A stretch of 8,169 bases of DNA, from the NCBI GenBank assembly GCA_900543705.1, contig UQSL01000078.1:1-8169 (forward strand), written 5' to 3'. Below the pieces are notes generated by a model. It searched no databases. It was not told the DNA's origin and was given only the letters and a program-made list of their open reading frames with translations. Both the position numbers and the translations under genes were made by a program. Positions 4,304-8,169 of this stretch are shown piece after piece. This stretch comes from an uncultured Oscillospiraceae bacterium (GTDB lineage: Bacteria > Bacillota > Clostridia > Oscillospirales > Ruminococcaceae). How positions within the stretch are numbered: the first letter of the stretch is position 1; every line of letters starts with the position of its first letter.

Positions 4304-5112
4304 ATAACAAAACAATGAGGCCACAGCAGTAATCTTTCTTACCACTGTGGCCTCATCTCATCTGATCTGGCATACTACACGAAACCTTTCCCTTTCTGCT
4401 TGCATTTTCTGTTCTATCTTTTTCCACACATTGAGAGTTACATACTCTTTTCATTACAGAAAAAGAATCTTTGCATTGGGGCATCTAGGGATTCCGAATT
4501 TTCTTCTCATTTGAAAAGGATATCAGGAAATTATTACTTCCATTGGAATCACCTTTCACATCAGTATTGATACTTGGCTTTTTATAATGATGCCGGTTTT
4601 AATCAGCTTAGCATATCAAGATATCTACTGACATTTGGTTCTTTGTGGTTTTTTCGCTTTCTGTACTTCGAAACTGTCTGTTCAGGAAACCACTTTCATG
4701 TGCAGATTTTACACCAAATAGTTTTTTTGGAACTTGTGTTTCTATTCAGTTGTATCTTGTCTTAACGTAACAACGCGATTATCTTTTCTTTTGGCTGTAT
4801 ACCCATTTGTCAGTTTCATCTGTTTTAAGGCTTTTCCTTCTGCTTTCTCTTCACAGAATATGAAAAGCATCTGACATTTTTATTGATGACCGGATTTTGT
4901 CACGCTCTGACGATTGTATGTCCCATCGTCATCATGGAACATACGGGAAATTGCTGCTCTTCACTTGCCATGGGACTCATCTGCCTTTCTTACGACACCA
5001 GTACTTCTCGACTTTGCAAAACCACAGTTCACTGATATACTCATCATAAACCCTTGCTCTTGTTGGGGTTTCATCTAGGTTTTGTTTTTCTGAAGTACTT
5101 TCTCTTGATTAC
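4304..5112 (-). ncRNA. predicted large structured noncoding RNA, about 800 nt
   Basis: No convincing gene exists on either strand here. The minus strand has a consensus promoter at one end and a terminator hairpin at the other. Paired segments nest as in a folded RNA. The 5' domain has AGTACTTC/GAAGTACT (5099-5092 with 5007-5000), inside it CAAAACC/GGTTTTG (5084-5078 with 5023-5017), and inside that AAACCC/GGGTTT (5071-5066 with 5053-5048). Next comes a 9-bp hairpin (4944-4936 with 4924-4916) whose loop can pair with 4914-4908 as a pseudoknot. A middle hairpin stacks TGTCAG/CTGACA, GCTTTTC/GAAAAGC and TTCTG/CAGAA (4876-4871 with 4813-4808, and inward). A further domain nests ACCAAAT/ATTTGGT outside GTGGTTT/AAACCAC (4719-4713 with 4639-4633; 4693-4687 with 4651-4645). 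The 3' end is a 12-bp hairpin, 4356-4345 with 4326-4315. Size and complexity resemble the ROOL, GOLLD and OLE classes, but I cannot assign it to any. Strand and ends are inferred from promoter and terminators. Confidence 0.62.
4315..4356 (-). terminator. terminator hairpin at the 3' end of the large RNA
   Basis: ATGAGGCCACAG (4315-4326) pairs perfectly with CTGTGGCCTCAT (4345-4356); GTAA/TTAC (4329-4332, 4339-4342) extends the stem past small bulges. On the minus strand it is followed by TGTTTTGTT, an interrupted T-tract. The plus strand has no T-tract, which supports minus-strand transcription. Confidence 0.65.
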
Positions 5113-5118
5113 ATCTAT

Positions 5119-5147
5119 ACTATACCATCCAATGTGGATAATGTCAA
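5119..5147 (-). promoter_or_regulatory. sigma-A promoter of the predicted large RNA
   Basis: On the minus strand TTGACA (5147-5142), a 17-base spacer and TATAGT (5124-5119). Transcription should start near 5112 and run left, away from the DUF1292 gene. The 150 bases between this promoter and that of the DUF1292 gene are AT-rich and hold no gene that I can see. Confidence 0.75.
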
Positions 5148-5297
5148 TACTTTTTAAAAACTTTTTTTAATATTTTTATAAATTAGTGAAAAGGATTCTA
5201 TACAATCAATTTGTTTTTTACTGGAAATCATCCTGACAATTTTGTATCCCGGATAAAAACTTTACACCCCGGACATACTCTGTTTTGGATGTTTTCA

Positions 5298-5326
5298 TTG
5301 ACTTCAACCGGAAATTCGAGTACAAT
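5298..5326 (+). promoter_or_regulatory. sigma-A promoter of the DUF1292 gene
   Basis: TTGACT at 5298-5303, a 17-base spacer and TACAAT at 5321-5326. The expected start is near 5333, giving a leader of about 59 bases. Confidence 0.75.
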
Positions 5327-5391
5327 AATAACCACTGTTAAGATTTCAATTTACTGAAACAAACGGCGAAACGAGAGCGGAGGAACTCATC

Positions 5392-5694
5392 ATGGCAGAC
5401 CAAAATATGGAATTTGGACCAAACCTGATTTCCTTGATGGATGAGGAAGGCCAGGAGCACGAGTTTGAATTTGTTGACAGCCTGGAACTTGAAGGCAGCG
5501 AATATGTCGCCCTGATTCCAGTTTATGATAACCCGGCTGATTCTCTGGACGATGACGGTGAGCTCGTTGTGCTCAAGGTCATTCAGGACAGCGAGGAGGA
5601 ATACCTTGAAGCAATTGAAGATGAGGATGAATTCAACAATGTATCCGAACTCTTCATGGATCGCCTGTCCGACCTCTATGATATTCAACAATAA
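5392..5694 (+). CDS. DUF1292 family small acidic protein (YrzB-like)
   Basis: A 100-residue, strongly acidic cytoplasmic protein with no known activity. The pattern I recognise as DUF1292 is ISLMDEEGQEHEFEFVDSLE, then EYVALIPVYD, then GELVVLKVIQDSEEEYLEAI and an acidic tail with an amphipathic helix, DEFNNVSELFMDRLSDLYD. The ATG at 5392 has GGAGG (5379-5383) 8 bases upstream. In many Firmicutes a DUF1292 gene lies next to ruvX (yqgF) and alaS; here it stands alone, with its own strong promoter, between two predicted RNA genes. The family call is confident; the function is unknown. Confidence 0.88.
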   Translation: MADQNMEFGPNLISLMDEEGQEHEFEFVDSLELEGSEYVALIPVYDNPADSLDDDGELVVLKVIQDSEEEYLEAIEDEDEFNNVSELFMDRLSDLYDIQQ

Positions 5695-5720
5695 ATTTAA
5701 TCAGTTCAGTCACTTCCTTG

Positions 5721-5749
5721 TTGCATTTCCCCTATAATGGTATTATAAT
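5721..5749 (+). promoter_or_regulatory. promoter of the 6S RNA
   Basis: TTGCAT at 5721-5726, a 17-base spacer and a perfect TATAAT at 5744-5749. A second TATAAT at 5733-5738 has no matching -35 box. The transcription start is expected near 5756, a few bases before the closing helix of the RNA. Confidence 0.75.
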
Positions 5750-5756
5750 GGGATAC

Positions 5757-5953
5757 AAGAAGTCTTCCCTACTGTGCTCGTGTCAGGGCAATTTATTTAA
5801 TCCAACACCGAATGAAAGGGAGCCCCAAGCTCTTTCAGCAGACTGCAGACCTCCCGGGTTTCCGGACGAAGGGAGCGAGACGCTGCGAGGCGGGCACCCA
5901 CCTGTCTGAAAAGATGGGTTTTATCATTTGCGCGACGGCACGGCGGGGGACTA
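5757..5953 (+). ncRNA. ssrS: 6S RNA, regulator of RNA polymerase
   Basis: 6S RNA mimics an open promoter and sequesters the housekeeping sigma-factor form of RNA polymerase. The region lacks a gene and folds as one long interrupted rod of about 195 nt, the 6S architecture. The closing stem pairs 5761-5768 (AGTCTTCC) with 5945-5952 (GGGGGACT) using two G-U pairs. It continues with CTGTGC (5772-5777) to GCACGG (5938-5943). An unpaired region follows on the 5' side, from about 5785 to 5815. Opposite it lies a small hairpin, ACCCA/TGGGT near 5896-5919, as expected for a central bubble. The upper arm pairs CTCCC with GGGAG. The strongest support is position: in Bacillus subtilis the 6S-1 gene lies beside yrvM, and here tcdA, the yrvM homologue, follows. 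The gene is called bsrA in that organism. I did not match a covariance model. Confidence 0.72.
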
Positions 5954-5968
5954 TTGTAATTGGTTTTG

Positions 5969-6010
5969 CCGGGGGTCCCTTTCCCGGGTGGTTTTTTTTT
6001 TCTTTTTTTT
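5969..6010 (+). terminator. terminator after the 6S RNA
   Basis: CCGGG (5969-5973) pairs with CCCGG (5983-5987), followed shortly by nine Ts, a C and eight Ts. The long T-tract ends the 6S transcript before tcdA. Confidence 0.7.
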
Positions 6011-6111
6011 GCGGTAGGCTGTGAATCCTGTGAATGCATCTGGTATTCCTGCTGTCCGTTGTTCGATGGCACCGGTTTTCACCCCCGTTATTTTCAGAGA
6101 GGAGACTTTCC

Positions 6112-6831
6112 ATGACAGAACACTGGCTGTCCAGAGAAAAATTACTGATTGGAGAACAAGGGCTTAAGATTCTGACCGGCTCCTGTATTTGTGTGCTGGG
6201 GCTCGGCGGGGTTGGCGGGGCCGCCGCGGAGGCGCTATGCCGTGCCGGAGTCGGGCACCTCATTCTGGTGGACCATGACCCCGTGGACATCACCAATCTC
6301 AACCGCCAGCTCTTTGCCACCGGGGAATCCGTCGGCGAAAAAAAAATCATCGCGGCAAAAAATCGCCTGCTTTCTATCAATCCCGCTCTCAAACTGACTT
6401 TACTCGATTCCTTCTATCTGCCTCAGTGCCGGGAGGAAGTTCTCTCCCTGCATCCGGACTTTATCCTTGATGCCATCGACACAGTGACGGCGAAACTCGA
6501 TCTGGCACAGCAGTGCAGAGCGCGCGGCATCCCGCTCATCTCCTGCCTTGGTACCGGCAATCGTTTTGACCCTTCCCTGCTGCGGACCGGCACCATTGAG
6601 CAGACGGCAGGCTGTGGCTGCCCGCTTGCGCGCATCATCCGCCGGGAGTGTAAAAAACGCTCCATTCCAGGTCTCCCGGTGGTTTTCAGTACTGAGTTTC
6701 CCGCACAGGGCATCTGTTCGGGAGATTCTCCCGCAGGCAGGCACAGCCCGGGCAGCATCTCCTTTGTGCCGCCGGTTGCGGGCTATCTACTCGCTTCTTA
6801 CGCGGTGCGTTCCCTGCTCCACATGCTCTGA
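6112..6831 (+). CDS. tcdA: tRNA threonylcarbamoyladenosine dehydratase
   Basis: A 239-residue enzyme of the ThiF/MoeB/E1-like superfamily. TcdA uses ATP to cyclise the t6A modification at position 37 of ANN-decoding tRNAs to ct6A. The sequence shows the nucleotide-binding glycine loop GLGGVGG (30-36) and the acidic and asparagine motif VDHDPVDITNLNRQ (53-66), whose Arg65 contacts ATP. DAID (120-123), GTGNRFDPS (147-155) and a C-terminal ISFVPPVAG (216-224) follow. CPLARIIRRE (170-179) matches the clostridial variant of the PLA-x-x-R segment. The length is normal for the YgdL/YrvM branch, and there is no rhodanese or ubiquitin-like carrier nearby to suggest sulfur transfer. I chose ATG 6112 because AGGAG (6100-6104) lies 7 bases upstream; the longer frame from 6034 has no such site. 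It follows the 6S RNA terminator and ends in its own terminator. Confidence 0.92.
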   Translation: MTEHWLSREKLLIGEQGLKILTGSCICVLGLGGVGGAAAEALCRAGVGHLILVDHDPVDITNLNRQLFATGESVGEKKIIAAKNRLLSINPALKLTLLDSFYLPQCREEVLSLHPDFILDAIDTVTAKLDLAQQCRARGIPLISCLGTGNRFDPSLLRTGTIEQTAGCGCPLARIIRRECKKRSIPGLPVVFSTEFPAQGICSGDSPAGRHSPGSISFVPPVAGYLLASYAVRSLLHML

Positions 6832-6838
6832 CAGACTA

Positions 6839-6876
6839 AGAATCCCGTCGATCCTGCGATATCGGCGGGATTTTTG
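6839..6876 (+). terminator. intrinsic terminator after tcdA
   Basis: AATCCCGTCGAT (6841-6852) pairs with ATCGGCGGGATT (6861-6872), with one G-U pair and an 8-base loop, ending in a run of five Ts. Confidence 0.85.
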
Positions 6877-6944
6877 TATGTCTGCCGTCAATTTGGCGGG
6901 GCTATCCATAAACCTGCAAAAATTTGGAAAAATTTCAGTTTCAT

Positions 6945-6973
6945 GAATAATCAAAAAACGGATGGACATACTT
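6945..6973 (+). promoter_or_regulatory. candidate sigma-F (forespore) promoter of spoIIR
   Basis: GGACATACTT (6964-6973) fits the sigma-F -10 pattern GGnnAnAmTw at every fixed position. GAATA (6945-6949), 14 bases upstream, fits four of five positions of the -35 pattern. In Bacillus and Clostridioides spoIIR is known to be sigma-F dependent, which raises the weight of this match. Confidence 0.55.
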
Positions 6974-7003
6974 TAGGCACACGACAGCAAAGGGGTTGTA
7001 TTT

Positions 7004-7633
7004 ATGACACAGCGCAAAAAATTAATTTTATCTGTTTTCGCAGGATTGATTTTGTCCGTGTTGATTTGCATGACCACTGATTTTACCGCGTTTGCCGGAG
7101 AATGCTCGGATATCCGTAACGAGATAGTCCGTATCCACATTCTCGCCAATTCCAACACAAAAGAGGATCAGGCGCTCAAAATCAAGGTGCGCGACCGTAT
7201 CCTGCAAGAATGTTCTGCGTACTTTCAACCAAATAGTACAAAAGAGGACGCCCTGAATACCCTTTCCTCCCATCTGCCGCAAATTAAGCTTGCAGCAGAA
7301 CAGGAACTTGAACGGCAGGGATATGACTATCCGGTCAGGGTCAGCCTGCAAAACACCTATTTCACCACCCGCGTCTATGATACGCTCACCCTGCCGGCAG
7401 GCAATTATGATGCGCTTCGCATTGAAATCGGCGAAGCGGCAGGTCACAACTGGTGGTGTATTGCCTTCCCGCAGATGTGTCTGCCGGCAGCGGAGCAAAA
7501 GACCCCGCCCGACCAGGTTTTTTCCGAGGAACAGGAGGATATTTTAGAAAATCCTCAGAAATATGAGGTAAAATTTGCAATTGTGGAATTCTTTGAATCC
7601 ATTGGACAAAAAATTTCAAAGATGTTTGAATAG
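7004..7633 (+). CDS. spoIIR: stage II sporulation protein R
   Basis: A 209-residue secreted signalling protein. In spore formers SpoIIR is made in the forespore, crosses into the intermembrane space and triggers the protease SpoIIGA to process pro-sigma-E in the mother cell. The N-terminus is a signal peptide, with a basic start, a hydrophobic core and a likely cleavage after TAFA near residue 31. The family hallmark RIHILANSNTKEDQALKIKV occupies residues 43-62. A second conserved block, HNWWCIAFPQMCLP, lies near 148-161. The C-terminal part is acidic and then ends in an amphipathic helix, FFESIGQKISKMF. The ATG at 7004 follows AAAGGGG at about 9 bases. It is the best evidence that the organism can sporulate. 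A candidate sigma-F promoter lies upstream, and no partner gene (spoIIGA, sigE) is in view. Confidence 0.95.
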   Translation: MTQRKKLILSVFAGLILSVLICMTTDFTAFAGECSDIRNEIVRIHILANSNTKEDQALKIKVRDRILQECSAYFQPNSTKEDALNTLSSHLPQIKLAAEQELERQGYDYPVRVSLQNTYFTTRVYDTLTLPAGNYDALRIEIGEAAGHNWWCIAFPQMCLPAAEQKTPPDQVFSEEQEDILENPQKYEVKFAIVEFFESIGQKISKMFE

Positions 7634-7706
7634 TCCTTCCCTTTTCCGATCATACTATTTTCAGAAATTAACCGGCCCTTTCAAGGCCTAAAAAGGAGAT
7701 GTTTTT

Positions 7707-7913
7707 GTGCTCGATAAAATCGCACTTGTGTTAGTGATTATTGGTGCGCTCAACTGGGGCAGCATCGGAATCTTCTCTTTCGACATTGTCGCTTGGCTGT
7801 TTGGTGGCCAGGGTGCAATCATCAGCCGTATTGTATACACCCTCGTCGCAATCGCGGGCATCTGGTGCATTTCCCTGCTGTTCCGTGATAAAGACGCAGC
7901 AGACTCTCATTAA
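7707..7913 (+). CDS. DUF378 small membrane protein
   Basis: A 68-residue protein with two membrane helices (about residues 4-24 and 41-59) and a short charged tail. The sequence LVIIGALNWGSIGIF is the signature of the DUF378 family (GALNWG motif). A glycine-rich turn, GGQG, joins the helices. The function of the family is unknown. Translation starts at GTG 7707, with AAGGAG (7693-7698) 8 bases before it. It lies 73 bases after spoIIR with no clear terminator between, so it could be read from the same promoter; a separate promoter is not visible. A strong terminator follows the gene. Confidence 0.9.
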   Translation: MLDKIALVLVIIGALNWGSIGIFSFDIVAWLFGGQGAIISRIVYTLVAIAGIWCISLLFRDKDAADSH

Positions 7914-7939
7914 CCTCCATACCCTATCCCCTTAATCCG

Positions 7940-7982
7940 GACATACCGCACAGGAAAATTTCCTGTGCGGTATGTCTGTTTT
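7940..7982 (+). terminator. strong terminator after the DUF378 gene
   Basis: A 15-bp perfect stem, 7940-7954 with 7962-7976 (GACATACCGCACAGG and its complement), extended by two A-T pairs over a 3-base loop, followed by TGTTTTCC. Confidence 0.85.
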
Positions 7983-7996
7983 CCTCCTTGTATGAT

Positions 7997-8169
7997 AGAG
8001 TAGTAGTTATTAGAGCCCCTCTCCAAGGGCTATGTGCTACAGGATGCTGTGGATTGGTGTTGTCCTCCTACCACAAGATGGTTTAAGAAAGGTTCCAACC
8101 ACAGTCCTTTGCAGTTTTGTTAATCAGTTAAATACCGCCAGACGGTTTATGTGGAACAAGGCTACAAAA
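7997..8169 (+). ncRNA. structured RNA running off the right edge, possibly raiA-type
   Basis: No gene is visible in the last 180 bases, but strong pairing is. AGCCC (8014-8018) pairs with GGGCT (8027-8031) inside GTAG (8003-8006) with CTAC (8037-8040). A long helix pairs AGGA, CTGTGG and TTGG (8041-8057, with two small bulges) with CCAA, CCACAG and TCCT (8095-8108), 14 base pairs in all. ACCG/CGGT (8134-8146) forms a third hairpin. A TATGAT box (7991-7996) could be the -10 element, though its -35 box is poor. The size and layout suggest a known clostridial RNA such as raiA, but this is an impression and not a verified match. The 3' end is outside the window. It could also be the leader of the next gene. 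Confidence 0.5.

Noticed and set aside
4067..4345. 92-codon minus-strand frame
   Set aside because: Spans the T8 terminator and part of the upstream hairpin; no ribosome site.
4574..4765. 63-codon plus-strand frame with hydrophobic residues
   Set aside because: No ribosome site, non-ATG start, T-rich composition explains the hydrophobicity, and it lies across helices of the predicted RNA.
4304..5112. Group II intron, tmRNA or RNase P as explanation for the large RNA
   Set aside because: I find no domain V hairpin or reverse transcriptase, no tmRNA ends and no conserved RNase P core segments.
5797..6392. Minus-strand frames opposite the 6S RNA and tcdA
   Set aside because: They are antisense to a structured RNA and a clear enzyme gene and have no family signature.
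7997..8169. tRNA or T-box reading of the right-edge RNA (GGTTCCAACC resembles a T arm)
   Set aside because: The segment is part of the long helix, no cloverleaf forms around it, and the T-box antiterminator core is missing.

Overview
The window looks like chromosome of a spore-forming member of the Clostridia, possibly Oscillospirales. The evidence is a spoIIR gene, a lysine-type (pyrophosphate-class) phosphofructokinase, Shine-Dalgarno sequences of the Firmicutes type, TTGACA/TATAAT-like promoters and many intrinsic terminators. The taxonomic call below class level is an inference.

Left part (1-2340). The 3' two thirds of a 6-phosphofructokinase gene end at 840 with a terminator. An accessory patch follows: a decayed gene pair (about 891-1273), then an AT-rich two-gene module (HTH repressor plus a small four-helix membrane protein) with its own promoter and a double operator. 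The module sits between two 64-bp direct repeats, each carrying an intrinsic terminator. This patch looks like a remnant of an integrative element.

Middle part (2341-5150). Two cyclophilin-type peptidyl-prolyl isomerase lipoproteins lie in tandem on the minus strand. The promoter-proximal one has lost the usual catalytic residues; the second keeps them all. Upstream is a leader rich in inverted repeats. Beyond it, about 800 nt on the minus strand lack a convincing gene but have a consensus promoter, several sets of nested helices, a candidate pseudoknot and two terminators. I read this as a large structured noncoding RNA, and it is the most interesting item here.

Right part (5298-8169). A DUF1292-type small acidic protein has a consensus promoter. 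It is followed by a likely 6S RNA and by tcdA (yrvM type); the 6S RNA lies next to the same gene in Bacillus subtilis. Then come spoIIR, with a candidate sigma-F promoter, and a DUF378 small membrane protein. At the right edge another structured RNA begins and runs out of the window.

Overall this is core-genome material (glycolysis, extracytoplasmic protein folding, tRNA modification, sporulation signalling) with an unusually high density of noncoding RNA between 4000 and 6010 and again after 7990.
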